Assembly: GCF_011395035.1 (NCBI RefSeq)
Contig: NZ_CP024770.1
Span: 949,618-1,013,617, forward strand
Direction: 5' to 3'
Length of the DNA: 64,000 nucleotides
Origin: Pantoea cypripedii
Lineage (GTDB): Bacteria > Pseudomonadota > Gammaproteobacteria > Enterobacterales > Enterobacteriaceae
In this document: piece after piece, positions 18,412-27,485 of the stretch
Position numbering within the stretch: the first letter of the stretch is position 1
How the letters are laid out: every line of letters begins with the position of its first letter
Position numbers and translations under genes: made by a program
Notes under the pieces: model-generated
Told to the model about the DNA's origin: nothing
Databases searched by the model: none
Seen by the model: the letters and a program-made list of their open reading frames with translations, nothing else

Positions 18412-19515
18412 ATGAAACGTCGTTTAACTGCCCTTTTCGTCACCAGTGCCCTGGTCAGCGGCCCGCTGGCCCATGCGGAATCCTTCGATTTGCAGGCCCT
18501 GATCGCCGCAGCCAAAAAAGAACAACCCATCACCGTCTATGCCTCCACCGGGAAAATTGTGCAGCAGGCGAAAGCCTTCAGCGAGCAATACGGGATACAG
18601 GCAACCGGGGTAAAAGCTGATGCCCCGCAGATCATTGAAATCATGAGCCGCGAAGCGCAGGCAAACAATGTCAGGACCGATGTAGCCATCGTTGAAGATG
18701 CGCCAGCAGGCATGACGCAGCTGATCAACAAAGGCTATGCCCAAAGCTGGGTGCCGGACGATCTGCGCGGCAACATTGCCGCCCGCTATCAGCAACCGCT
18801 GACCGTGGTGCTGGCACCGAACGTCTTTGCCTACAACACCGAACATCACACCAGCTGTCCGGTCACCAATATCTGGCAGCTCACCGAGCCGCAGTGGCAT
18901 GGCCGGGTAGCGATGCAGGATCCCACCAGCAAACCCGCGTATACCGACTGGTTCAGCCAGATGGAGACCCATTACGACCAGCAGATCCGCGATGCATACC
19001 AGCAGGAATTCGGCAAGCCGCTGCAAACCGATGAAAAATCGGCCACTGCCGCTTTCGTTAAGGCGCTGGCGGGCAACGGTGTTTTGCTCACCCATTCCGA
19101 TAACGATGCCGCATCGGCCATTGGCGCGCCGGATGGTAAAACGGACTTTGTTGGCCTGGTTTCAACGGCCAAATTTCGTGACAACAAGCTGGGAATGAAA
19201 CTGGGCCTGTGCAGTGGCATGAAACCCTTTATTGGCTGGAATTACCCGAGTCTCGGCGTGATCGCCACCGGCAGCCATAGCCCGAATACGGCTAAACTGT
19301 TTATTCATTATCTGTTAACGGCTGAAGGCATCGCCCCACAGGGCGTGGACGGCAAAATGTCCACCAATCAGACGGTAAAACTCCCGGCGGATGAAGCCTC
19401 CGGCATCGAAAAATACCGGGCAGAACTGATGGAATACCTGACGGCAACCGCCAAAAACGACTGGAAAAGCCGTCAGGACTGGCAGGATATCTGGAGCCTG
19501 AACTATCAAAAGTAG
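18412..19515 (+). CDS. ABC transporter periplasmic substrate-binding protein, FbpA/AfuA-like
   Basis: Start at 18412 preceded by GGAAG; 367 residues. Signal peptide MKRRLTALFVTSALVSGPLAHA with cleavage before ESFD. The mature part begins DLQALIAAAKKEQPITVYAS, typical of family-1 binding proteins in the FbpA/AfuA/PotD superfamily. The iron-binding double tyrosine of FbpA is not evident, in line with the A. pleuropneumoniae AfuA precedent, where an iron-like binding protein proved to carry hexose phosphates. The following phosphatase fusion gene suggests a phosphorylated ligand. Confidence 0.85.
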   Translation: MKRRLTALFVTSALVSGPLAHAESFDLQALIAAAKKEQPITVYASTGKIVQQAKAFSEQYGIQATGVKADAPQIIEIMSREAQANNVRTDVAIVEDAPAGMTQLINKGYAQSWVPDDLRGNIAARYQQPLTVVLAPNVFAYNTEHHTSCPVTNIWQLTEPQWHGRVAMQDPTSKPAYTDWFSQMETHYDQQIRDAYQQEFGKPLQTDEKSATAAFVKALAGNGVLLTHSDNDAASAIGAPDGKTDFVGLVSTAKFRDNKLGMKLGLCSGMKPFIGWNYPSLGVIATGSHSPNTAKLFIHYLLTAEGIAPQGVDGKMSTNQTVKLPADEASGIEKYRAELMEYLTATAKNDWKSRQDWQDIWSLNYQK

Positions 19516-19569
19516 CGATTGACCAGACCCGGCAATCACCTTTTTCCCCTTTATCACAGGCAGATAACC

Positions 19570-20982
19570 TTGACCACTATCGACATAGAACAACGTGAAG
19601 CGGCGCTGAAGCGCATTATCATCGAGGCGGGAGAGACCGCGCTGCGCTATTTTCAGTCGCGCAAAGCGGGTGAATATCAACTCAAAGGCCATCAGGATAT
19701 TCTCACCGAAGCGGATACTGCGGTTGAAGCCCTGGTGTTGCAGGCTATTAATGACGCCTTCCCTGACGATCTGGTGTTGGGCGAAGAAAGCGCCCGACCA
19801 CCCGCCAGCGCGGAAAGTTTATGGGTGGTAGACCCGATTGATGGTACGGCCAACTATGCCCGCGGCATTGCCCATTTCTGCGTGTGTATCGCCTGGGTTC
19901 ACCAGGGGGTGACCGAGCTGGGTGCCATTTACAACCCGGTCAGTCACGAGCTCTACCAGACACGCCGTGGCCACTATGCGGTAAAAAACGGCCTGGCGTT
20001 ACACTGTAACGAGATTAACGATATGCAACGGGCCTCTTTAGAGCTGGGCTGGTCTTCGCGCCACAGTCAGCGTCGTTATCTCGATGTGATGGCGGCGATG
20101 CTGAACCAGGGAGCCAGCGTGCGTCGCGCCGGTTCCGGTGCACTGGCGCTGGCATGGGTCGCAGAAGGACGCACCGATGGTTATGTGGAACTGCATATGA
20201 ATGCCTGGGATTGCCTCGCCGGTTTGCTGCTGGTACGCGAAGCGGGCGGCCAGACCGGGCCTGTTCCCGGCGATGCGGCAGGTATTTTCAACGGTCTGCC
20301 CGTGCTGGCCTCCGCGCCGGGGATCGCTGCATCCGTCGCGCGCGCGGCAGGCATCCCGCTGGACACAGCGGCAACCACACATTATCCCCGTCCGGCCCTG
20401 AGCCTGATCGTCAGCGATTTTCCCGGCTGGGACGTGGATATCTATATCGGCGGTTCCAGCGGCGTCTGCGATGCAGCGCTGCTGGCAGAACATGATATTG
20501 GTATCGTGATTAACTGCGCGGTGAATCTGGATATCGACTGGGTGACCACCCCGGAAGACCAGGCCGCGGCGCATCTGCTGAATCACGGTGCCGGGGCGGT
20601 GCGTTATTACAAACTCGGATTGATTGACGGTGACGGCAATGCACCGGAAATGCTGCATGCCGGTTATTATTTGATGCGTTCCGCGCTCCAGCAGCAGATT
20701 CCCGATAAACCCTCCTACCGCAACCGCAAAAGGGGCAACATTCTGGTTAACTGCCGTGGCGGACGCAGTCGCTCGGTCGCACTGGTGGCGTTGTTTATGC
20801 ATCTGGAATGCCCGCAACGCTATCCAACGCTGGAAGATGCCCTTGCCGTGGTCCGTGACAAGCGTCAGCTGCATCCGGATGAATGGTTTGAAACACCAAA
20901 GCCGTCGCTGACCCGGCTGGCCGAGCATGCCATTACGCTCGAAAGCGCGCTCCATGCGGCAGGTTTACGTCATGAGCCATAA
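19570..20982 (+). CDS. Inositol-monophosphatase / dual-specificity-phosphatase fusion
   Basis: TTG at 19570 is taken as start (470 residues); a TTG at 19519 is also possible. Domain 1, about 5-265, is an IMPase: GEES (71-74), DPIDGTANYARG (88-99) and WDCLAG (213-218) supply the metal and catalytic residues. Domain 2, about 275-450, is DSP-like with NCRGGRSRS, a C-x5-R P-loop (Cys about 395), where the usual His before Cys is Asn. The gene lies in the ABC operon (gap 54 bases) and overlaps the LacI gene by 11 bases. Inferred role: release of phosphate from imported sugar or inositol phosphates. The fusion itself is uncommon. Confidence 0.85.
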   Translation: MTTIDIEQREAALKRIIIEAGETALRYFQSRKAGEYQLKGHQDILTEADTAVEALVLQAINDAFPDDLVLGEESARPPASAESLWVVDPIDGTANYARGIAHFCVCIAWVHQGVTELGAIYNPVSHELYQTRRGHYAVKNGLALHCNEINDMQRASLELGWSSRHSQRRYLDVMAAMLNQGASVRRAGSGALALAWVAEGRTDGYVELHMNAWDCLAGLLLVREAGGQTGPVPGDAAGIFNGLPVLASAPGIAASVARAAGIPLDTAATTHYPRPALSLIVSDFPGWDVDIYIGGSSGVCDAALLAEHDIGIVINCAVNLDIDWVTTPEDQAAAHLLNHGAGAVRYYKLGLIDGDGNAPEMLHAGYYLMRSALQQQIPDKPSYRNRKRGNILVNCRGGRSRSVALVALFMHLECPQRYPTLEDALAVVRDKRQLHPDEWFETPKPSLTRLAEHAITLESALHAAGLRHEP

Positions 20983-21976
20983 AAATACGGGTTTTGCCAG
21001 CGCCACCGAGGTGGCGCGCCTCGCTGGCGTTTCCCGTTCAGCGGTGTCGCGCACCTTTACCCCCGGCAGCAGCGTCTCGGCGGAAACCCGGCGCAAAGTG
21101 CTCGCGGCCGCAGAGGCGCTCAACTATCACGTCAATCATCTGGCGCGCGGCCTCTCCAAAGAAGCCAGCCGCCCGGTGTGTATCCTCGGTGGCAATCTGT
21201 CGTCACCGTATCAGGCCAGTTTGCTGGAGCACCTCACCCGCAGCCTGAATAAATATCGCCGGGCGGTGATGGTGATCAACACCGATGACGGTGAGGACAG
21301 CGCCAGAGAAGCCCTGCAACAGACGCTAAATTACCGTTCTACGGCCACCATTGTGCTATCAGGTAAGCCTCCCAGCTCACTGATTGAGATATGCCTGCAA
21401 AGCGGACAGCAGGTGATTGTGATCAACCGTATGGGGCAGTTTGCCGGGGCCGATAGCATTGAGATCGATTACAGCTCGACCATGAATGAAGCCTTTAACC
21501 TGCTGGTTAACGCGGGTTGTCAGCAGATTGCGCTGGTTTCCTCCTCTGCGCGCTCGCCAAGTATGGTGATCCGCGAAACCCGCTTTCTGGCGGCAGCAGC
21601 GCAGGCCAATACCGAGGTCGCGCTGGTCAGGCCCGGTAACACCAGCTATCAAAGCGGTGTTAATGCCGCGCGGCAATTACTGAGTCAGACGACGCGCCCG
21701 GATGGCGTATTCTGCGTGACTGACCTTCTCGCCTGCGGGTTTATGGATGCGGCGAGATATGAGTTTGGTTTACGCATTCCCCAGGATATCAGCGTGATTG
21801 GCTTCGATAACATCGAACAGGCCAGCTGGCTGGGTTATCAACTCACCACCTTTTCCCAGCCGCTGGCAGAGATGGCCGAAGCTACCTGCGAGCTGCTGCT
21901 GTCTCCCACCTCCGCAACGCCGAGCCGCCGGGTGTTTCAGGCATTGCCGGTACTGCGTAATACGTTAACCTCCTGA
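20972..21976 (+). CDS. LacI-family transcriptional regulator
   Basis: Start at 20972 overlaps the phosphatase stop by 11 bases, so it is the last gene of the operon; 334 residues. HTH SATEVARLAGVSRSAVSRTF near residues 10-29 and hinge helix LNYHVNHLARGLS, then a periplasmic-binding-protein-like ligand domain (VILGGNLSSPY-like, FCVTDLLACGFMDAAR, ISVIGFDNI). Probably autoregulates the transporter/phosphatase operon in response to an imported compound or its dephosphorylated product. Confidence 0.88.
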   Translation: MSHKNTGFASATEVARLAGVSRSAVSRTFTPGSSVSAETRRKVLAAAEALNYHVNHLARGLSKEASRPVCILGGNLSSPYQASLLEHLTRSLNKYRRAVMVINTDDGEDSAREALQQTLNYRSTATIVLSGKPPSSLIEICLQSGQQVIVINRMGQFAGADSIEIDYSSTMNEAFNLLVNAGCQQIALVSSSARSPSMVIRETRFLAAAAQANTEVALVRPGNTSYQSGVNAARQLLSQTTRPDGVFCVTDLLACGFMDAARYEFGLRIPQDISVIGFDNIEQASWLGYQLTTFSQPLAEMAEATCELLLSPTSATPSRRVFQALPVLRNTLTS

Positions 21977-22080
21977 AACGGCAGCCGGGTTAAGCTGGTC
22001 AGGGATGGTGCAGAAAAAGTCAAGGGCACAGCCGTGAATACAATGCCAACAACCGTGTATGCCCCCTCAGGAATGGATAT

Positions 22081-22566
22081 TCAACCCACTAAGCTGGGTT
22101 GTTTCCCCCGTCTGTCGCATAGCAGCTGCAAATCGTCCTTGCGATACCAGTCCCCGCAGGGAAGCAGGTGGAACATCAGCTCGCGCAATGCGTCGCGATG
22201 GCCGGTCAGTTCTTTACGCACCACACTGGGTTTGACTTGCAGCAACCGAATAAATGTTCGGGAAAAAGAATTCTGGCTCTTGAAGCCATACTCAACGCTG
22301 ATGGCCGCCAGGCTTTTTTCTGTGAAAGCCAGATCATAAGCGGCATTCACCAGCCGCCTTGCCCTGATGTACTCCCCCAGTTTCCAGCCGCTGACCTCAG
22401 TAAAACGGCGTTGAAAATGCCAGTGGGAATAGCCGCTTTTCTTCGTCACCCTTCTCAGTTGCAGATCCTCACCGAGGTTTTTCTCAATCCAATCCACCAT
22501 ATCCACCACAACATTGCGGAACTGAAGGTCAGTGTCGGGATTTGTATTGAGAGTCGCCGGGTTCAT
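22081..22566 (-). CDS. AraC-family regulator of the MarA/SoxS/RamA size class
   Basis: Start at 22566 (MNPATLNTN) has AGGA upstream and gives 161 residues; a start at 22608 is possible. A single AraC domain is present: first HTH VTKKSGYSHWHFQRRFTEVSG, second AISVEYGFKSQNSFSRTFIRLLQVKP. There is a ~25-residue tail after the domain. Small single-domain AraC proteins such as MarA, SoxS and RamA often control efflux and stress genes, and are regulated by synthesis rather than ligand. Its targets cannot be told from context. Confidence 0.85.
   Translation of the reverse strand: MNPATLNTNPDTDLQFRNVVVDMVDWIEKNLGEDLQLRRVTKKSGYSHWHFQRRFTEVSGWKLGEYIRARRLVNAAYDLAFTEKSLAAISVEYGFKSQNSFSRTFIRLLQVKPSVVRKELTGHRDALRELMFHLLPCGDWYRKDDLQLLCDRRGKQPSLVG
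22082..22103 (+). terminator. Small hairpin downstream of the LacI gene
   Basis: CAACCCA, 6-base loop, TGGGTTG, then TTT. It overlaps the 3' end of the AraC-type gene on the other strand. Weak candidate terminator for the rightward operon. Confidence 0.3.
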
Positions 22567-22729
22567 GGGGGACGGGTTCCTGTTTTGGGTGTTAAGCGTG
22601 TCGGGCATGACCGTTATTATTATTTTGTAATCGATTACTTTCAAGATAAAAATAAACAGTGGCTGACGCCATTGTTTATCCCATCAGGGTGTCCCCGGCT
22701 GCGCAATGTTGCCCCTCGTTGGCGGTGCG

Positions 22730-23842
22730 TCAGGACGAGCCAGCACCATGCAGTTTCTCAGTCGCAACAAAATCCGACCCGGAAAGCGGTTGTCTTGCTG
22801 GGCTATTATAATTTTTTAATTCAGGGATAGCCGGTAATAATGATATTAACGATTTGAACACCTGCTCAGACGTAATATTACTGACATTATTATCGTTACC
22901 CTGAAGAATAGAATGCGGTACTTTCCACGGATGCCAGTTGGCCGGATCGCTGTTACCGTACATGGCAACCACCGGTAATCCGGTCGCCGCACCAATATGT
23001 ACCGCCCCGCCATCACTGCTGATCATCGCATGGCAATTTGCCAGCACTGCTTTAAGATCTTCTAACGAATCGGTATAGATCGGCGTTAAATTTATATCTT
23101 TACAGGCGGAGGTGATCATTTCCGCTTTAATATTATCGCCAGGGTGCGTCAATGATCCCTCTTCACCTGGCGACCACAGCAAAACAATACGAAAGGGTGT
23201 TCTGTCGGATATTTTCTTCACCAGTGAGATAAAACTTTCCAGTGGCCAACGCTGGCATTTCTTGCGCGAGCTGATTTGTATCGCAATCAACATCTGATTT
23301 TCCTTGTTATTGATCAGGCGTCGATAATGGTCAACAAGTTCGGTTTTGGGATAAATATCAAGCTCCTCAGGCTCAGAGGCACCATCAAAAACACCTTTTG
23401 CCAGGTTGAAAAACACCTCTGCCACGTGGAGTTTACTGTCCTGGAGCGGCAGCAGTGTGGTAATCCGCGGATGGCTATCCTTACCAAAGGCGACAATTTC
23501 TTTTGCACGAATAATGTTAGCCCACTTCAGCGAATGTTTATCCCATATTGATTTAGCGATAACTACGCAATCATATTTTTCTCTGTTGAGTGCAAGACAA
23601 AGTTGTAGCCTTTCCCATAACGACTTAAGCGCCGAGACTCGGCTTTGGCAATGTTTAGTTTTACTGTAAACCCAGACCTTTCCGACATACGGATTTCCAT
23701 CAAATACCGGCGAAGCATAGCTATTGGTCAGAATATCTATTCTTCCTTCATTTTTCCTGGAAAGATACTTTATTAGCGGCGTTGCAAGCAAACTATCACC
23801 AATATTATCCCGACAGATTACCAGTATCTTTTTATTCTTCAT
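22730..23842 (-). CDS. Glycosyltransferase family 9 (heptosyltransferase-like)
   Basis: Start at 23842 (MKNKKILVIC) has GGTGAG upstream; 370 residues. N-terminal Rossmann segment KKILVICRDNIGDSLLATPLIKYL and C-terminal SSDGGAVHIGAATGLPVVAMYG with HPW are the GT9 landmarks for ADP-heptose-type donors. GT9 enzymes normally act on lipopolysaccharide core, but this one is isolated from any LPS locus and is more AT-rich than its neighbours, so it may be a transferred gene for an unusual surface sugar. Acceptor unknown. Confidence 0.82.
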   Translation of the reverse strand: MKNKKILVICRDNIGDSLLATPLIKYLSRKNEGRIDILTNSYASPVFDGNPYVGKVWVYSKTKHCQSRVSALKSLWERLQLCLALNREKYDCVVIAKSIWDKHSLKWANIIRAKEIVAFGKDSHPRITTLLPLQDSKLHVAEVFFNLAKGVFDGASEPEELDIYPKTELVDHYRRLINNKENQMLIAIQISSRKKCQRWPLESFISLVKKISDRTPFRIVLLWSPGEEGSLTHPGDNIKAEMITSACKDINLTPIYTDSLEDLKAVLANCHAMISSDGGAVHIGAATGLPVVAMYGNSDPANWHPWKVPHSILQGNDNNVSNITSEQVFKSLISLLPAIPELKNYNSPARQPLSGSDFVATEKLHGAGSS

Positions 23843-24035
23843 ATTGCTCACCATAGAAACACATTATCATGCCTCCATGAAGACATTGGCGTTTCGTGAT
23901 GGTTGCATAGCGGAATGAATTTTACGGTTTCCTGACAATAAAAAGATCAAAAACCAGGAAAAGAAATAGCTGGGAAGAATATTATTTAATCACTGGAATG
24001 AGCCGTCCCTGGCCCCTGTTCAACAGTCGGAAGCG

Positions 24036-25058
24036 TTATTGCAATTCCGGCAGATTATTTTCCGTCTCCAGTGGAACGTCATCGCCGCTAAAAGTCGCCG
24101 GTACCAGGCGGCGTCGATTAACATCGAGGTTAAAAACATCAAAACGATTGTAGTAACCGACCACATCATGCAGTTGCTTGACCTCGATGATCTTCTTCAG
24201 GTCAAACGTCGCCCAGGCAATGCCCTCTTCATTTTGCAGCGTGTCACCAATCGGCGTGCCTGTTGGATCAACAAACAGGGTGGCGGCCTGTGGGGTGTTT
24301 TCCAGAATATCCGCGACGGAGCTATCCCAGTTAGTGAGCATGGCTTTCATTTCATCATCCATCACTGAAGCACTCATGATGCCAAAGCATTTTGCTTCAA
24401 ATGAATGCGCCCCGGCACGAATACGATTGGCCGTCAGATTATCGAAATTCCCCCCGGCGGAAGGTCGCTTAGTCGGCCAGATCGAAGGCCATTGCGAAAT
24501 GTGAATCTGTTCCCCCTGAGCCATCAACGAATAACGCGCCAGTGGGTTAGTATTTTCGCCGCATATCAATCCGCCGACGCGACCAATACGGGTTTCGCAC
24601 ACCTTCAGACCGGCACCATCCCCCGGTGCCCAGACCATTTTTTCATAGAAAGTTGGCACCAGTTTGCGGTGATGATTAATAATCTGCCCACTTTGATCGA
24701 TAAGCACCGACGAGTTCCACAGGCATCCCACACTTACCGGGCTGCGCTCACTGAACCCCATGCAGATCAGAATATCGTGCCGGGCAGCAGCATTGCACAG
24801 TGCCTTGATTTCAGGACCATCAATCAGCAGACTGTTTTCTGCCATTTTCTCAAACCAGCTGTGGTTATGGATCGGTCCCCAGAGGGCCGCCCATACCGGG
24901 AATCCAGGAATAAAGGATTCAGGGAACACCACCAGCCCGGCACCGTTACGGCTGGCTTCCGCAATATACGCCAGCGCTTTTTCCAGCGTGGCCTGGGCAT
25001 TCATGTAAACCGGCGCAGCATGCACCGCAGCGACTTTCACTTCAGGTAAAAACATCAT
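24036..25058 (-). CDS. Nitrilase (aliphatic/arylaceto-nitrilase-like)
   Basis: 340 residues. Catalytic triad visible: Glu47 in FPESFIPG, Lys132 in HHRKLVP, Cys166 in GGLICGEN. NPLARYSLMAQGEQIH after the cysteine and the N-terminal VKVAAVHAAPVYMNA are typical of true nitrilases rather than amidases or Nit6803-type enzymes. It hydrolyses a nitrile to carboxylate and ammonia in the cytoplasm. The symporter and DUF485 genes lie immediately upstream on the same strand (43-base gap), suggesting linked uptake. It is distinct from the second nitrilase in the Nit1C cluster at 37239. Confidence 0.88.
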   Translation of the reverse strand: MMFLPEVKVAAVHAAPVYMNAQATLEKALAYIAEASRNGAGLVVFPESFIPGFPVWAALWGPIHNHSWFEKMAENSLLIDGPEIKALCNAAARHDILICMGFSERSPVSVGCLWNSSVLIDQSGQIINHHRKLVPTFYEKMVWAPGDGAGLKVCETRIGRVGGLICGENTNPLARYSLMAQGEQIHISQWPSIWPTKRPSAGGNFDNLTANRIRAGAHSFEAKCFGIMSASVMDDEMKAMLTNWDSSVADILENTPQAATLFVDPTGTPIGDTLQNEEGIAWATFDLKKIIEVKQLHDVVGYYNRFDVFNLDVNRRRLVPATFSGDDVPLETENNLPELQ

Positions 25059-25101
25059 TCAGTCCTTATGTAGACAGCCGGATTCATTCACGGCTGAGAG
25101 T

Positions 25102-26919
25102 TCATTTCAGCTGCGGTCCCAATTCCCTGCGAACCGCCAGTTCCGGCCATAAACGCTCGGAGCGTTCGTCACGGAATAGCAGCGAGAAGACAATTACCAG
25201 CAGGAAACCCGCAGGTACTGAGACGATGCCCGGATTGCTAAGCTCAATCAGCGGCGCTTTCAGGCCAACAATGCTGGTGGCGTTATCCGGGATTGCCTCG
25301 ATTTGTGTTTGCAGTGCCTGACGTGCCGCTAATGTCGACGACGCATGCGCCTCATCCGCGACCAATGTTTTTAGCTGGCCTTCCAGTACGGCGCGCTGAT
25401 GCAGTGGGTAGCTCATTGAGGGTGAAACCATCACCATGACGATGGCCAGCACGGTGCCGCCGACGATACCGGCGATCACCCCAGCGGTGTTACAACGCCG
25501 CCAGTAGAGTGACATCACCAGCGCCGGCAGATTGGCGGAAGCCGCCACCGCATAACCCAGACCGACGAGGTGCGCCACGTTTTGGCCTTTTGCTTCGATT
25601 CCGGCAATGACCGCCACCACGGCCATCAGTAGCGTGGCAATTTTCGCCGCCGCAACCTGCTGGCGTTCGGTGGCGACGCCATTCTTCATCGCACCCACAT
25701 AGACGTCATGAGCCATGGCAGAAGCAGCGGCCAGCGTCAGCCCAGCAACAACCGCAACGATGGTGGCGAAAGAGATTGCGGCAACCAGCGCCAGCAGGAA
25801 GTTGCCCGCAAAGCTTTCAGCACCTCCCCCCAGATATTGAGCGAGTAAAGGTGCCGCCAGGTTGCCACCTTTATCCGCCGCTTTGACCGCATCCGCACCG
25901 AGGTAATGTGCACAGGCAAAACCAATGACGATAATGAACAGGTGGCAGACACCGATAAACAACATGCTCCACAGCACTGATTTTCTGGCATCGGTAGAAT
26001 TACGCACCGCAAAGAATCGCATCAGCACGTGCGGCATGGCTGCGGTGCCCAGCAGCAGCGCCAGTCCCAGAGAGACCTGTTCAAGCGGTTTTTTCAGGTA
26101 AAGCCCGGCTTCTAAAAACCGCTGCCCCGCCTCCTGCGGTGAAAACGAAGGATCGGTGACCAGCGACATGACATATTGTTGCAGACGATGGTCTGCCGTC
26201 AGGGTGTTGAGAAACGCCAGGCCGTTAAAACCAAAAGGTAACCAGGACAACACCACCAGGATAAAGCAGCAAGAGATCAACAACACGGCTTTGGTCACCT
26301 GCACCGCAGTCGTCGCACGCATGCCGCCAAACGCCACGTAAATCAGCATCAGCATCCCGACGGCGATAACGGAGACTTCATACGGGATGCCAATCAGTGC
26401 CCTGACGATCACCGCGCCCCCAACGATCTGCGGCACCATATAAAACAACGCTACGATGACACTGGATACCGCTGCAACAAACTTGGTGGCGCGGAAACCA
26501 TTACGCCAGGCCAGCACATCCCCCAGCGTGTAACGGCCCAGGTTACGGCACGGTTCCGCAACGAGGAGTAACACCGGGATGAAGGCGACGAAGAAACCAA
26601 TCAGGTAATTAACCCCATCAAAACCATAAAGCGCGATCAACCCGGATACCCCCAGAAAGGCGGCAGCCGAGAGATAATCCCCGGCAATCGCCAGCCCATT
26701 CTGTAACGGTCCAATCTGACCACCGGCGGTGTAAAAGTCACCCGCTGAACTGTTTTTACGTGAGGCAATCCAGGTGATGGAGAGTGATGCCAGGAACAGA
26801 ACGGTAAATATGGCAAAGGTCATATATTTGTGACCCTGTCCAACCATGGTGTCGGCAGCATTTGCCGTTGCAGAAAACAGAGAAAGTATCGATGCTGCTA
26901 TCAGCCATTTCATTTTCAT
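25102..26919 (-). CDS. Sodium:solute symporter family permease, ActP-like
   Basis: 605 residues with an N-terminal signal-like segment (MKMKWLIAASILSLFSATANA) and about 13 membrane segments. SAGDFYTAGGQIGPLQNGLAIAGDYLSAAAFLG is diagnostic of ActP/monocarboxylate symporters. The gene overlaps the DUF485 gene by four bases, as in the yjcH-actP pair of E. coli. ActP carries acetate and other short acids. Next to a nitrilase, it may import a nitrile-derived acid or its precursor; that is inference. Confidence 0.88.
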   Translation of the reverse strand: MKMKWLIAASILSLFSATANAADTMVGQGHKYMTFAIFTVLFLASLSITWIASRKNSSAGDFYTAGGQIGPLQNGLAIAGDYLSAAAFLGVSGLIALYGFDGVNYLIGFFVAFIPVLLLVAEPCRNLGRYTLGDVLAWRNGFRATKFVAAVSSVIVALFYMVPQIVGGAVIVRALIGIPYEVSVIAVGMLMLIYVAFGGMRATTAVQVTKAVLLISCCFILVVLSWLPFGFNGLAFLNTLTADHRLQQYVMSLVTDPSFSPQEAGQRFLEAGLYLKKPLEQVSLGLALLLGTAAMPHVLMRFFAVRNSTDARKSVLWSMLFIGVCHLFIIVIGFACAHYLGADAVKAADKGGNLAAPLLAQYLGGGAESFAGNFLLALVAAISFATIVAVVAGLTLAAASAMAHDVYVGAMKNGVATERQQVAAAKIATLLMAVVAVIAGIEAKGQNVAHLVGLGYAVAASANLPALVMSLYWRRCNTAGVIAGIVGGTVLAIVMVMVSPSMSYPLHQRAVLEGQLKTLVADEAHASSTLAARQALQTQIEAIPDNATSIVGLKAPLIELSNPGIVSVPAGFLLVIVFSLLFRDERSERLWPELAVRRELGPQLK

Positions 26920-27245
26920 TTCGCTTTACCGCCTGCCAGATAATGTTTGATCCATTTTGGGTCGTCATAGCGCCCCATCTTTTTTGCGTAGCACCATGCC
27001 ACCGCCGCGCCCAATGGATACTGAAGGATGACCCATAACAACCCGATATTGAATGAACCCGCGATCTGGTATTTCATCACGGCTGGCAATAACGTGTTAA
27101 GCAGTGGTAATGAAAAGAAAAAAATAAAGGTGACCAGCACGAGAAAGGTAATTACCCAGCCTTTATTTCTCACATGCGATTTAAACTCCCCTGAAGAATA
27201 GATCTTATTAATGCTTTGTTCTGATGTCGCTATTTCATTGTTCAT
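26916..27245 (-). CDS. DUF485 small membrane protein (YjcH-like)
   Basis: Start at 27245 (MNNEIATSEQ) with GGGGGGA upstream; 109 residues with two membrane segments around residues 35-57 and 68-90. DUF485 proteins accompany ActP-type symporters, as here: its stop overlaps the symporter start by four bases. A helper role in transport is assumed for the family but not proven. Confidence 0.85.
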   Translation of the reverse strand: MNNEIATSEQSINKIYSSGEFKSHVRNKGWVITFLVLVTFIFFFSLPLLNTLLPAVMKYQIAGSFNIGLLWVILQYPLGAAVAWCYAKKMGRYDDPKWIKHYLAGGKAK

Positions 27246-27400
27246 TGTGAATCCCCCCGTCTGTACGAAAATCCTAACAAACGGGATAACCCTGAGGAAC
27301 TGGCGATTTAGCACTCGCCCTTGCATTTTTGCAAAGGTGATATTGCACCAATAACAGGAATTGCTGCCGCATGATAAGATTTATCACCATTACAGAGGCG

Positions 27401-27437
27401 AAAAATAACCCCATTCTGTTGATAGAATTGGGGTTTT
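27401..27437 (-). terminator. Terminator of the upstream LysR gene
   Basis: Inverted repeat AACCCCATTCT/AGAATTGGGGTT. On the minus strand it is followed by TATTTTTCGC, about 50 bases after the LysR stop at 27486. Confidence 0.65.
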
Positions 27438-27485
27438 AATTTAATGCGTTATCATCAATCGGTGCACTTTGTCAGTGCAATGACA

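Noticed and set aside
15482..19515. Ferric-iron ABC transporter
   Set aside because: The binding protein lacks an evident paired-tyrosine iron site and the operon includes phosphatases, so organophosphate import is preferred.
20038..20955. 305-codon antisense ORF in the phosphatase fusion gene
   Set aside because: Shadow frame of a GC-rich gene with clear IMPase and DSP motifs; no family features.
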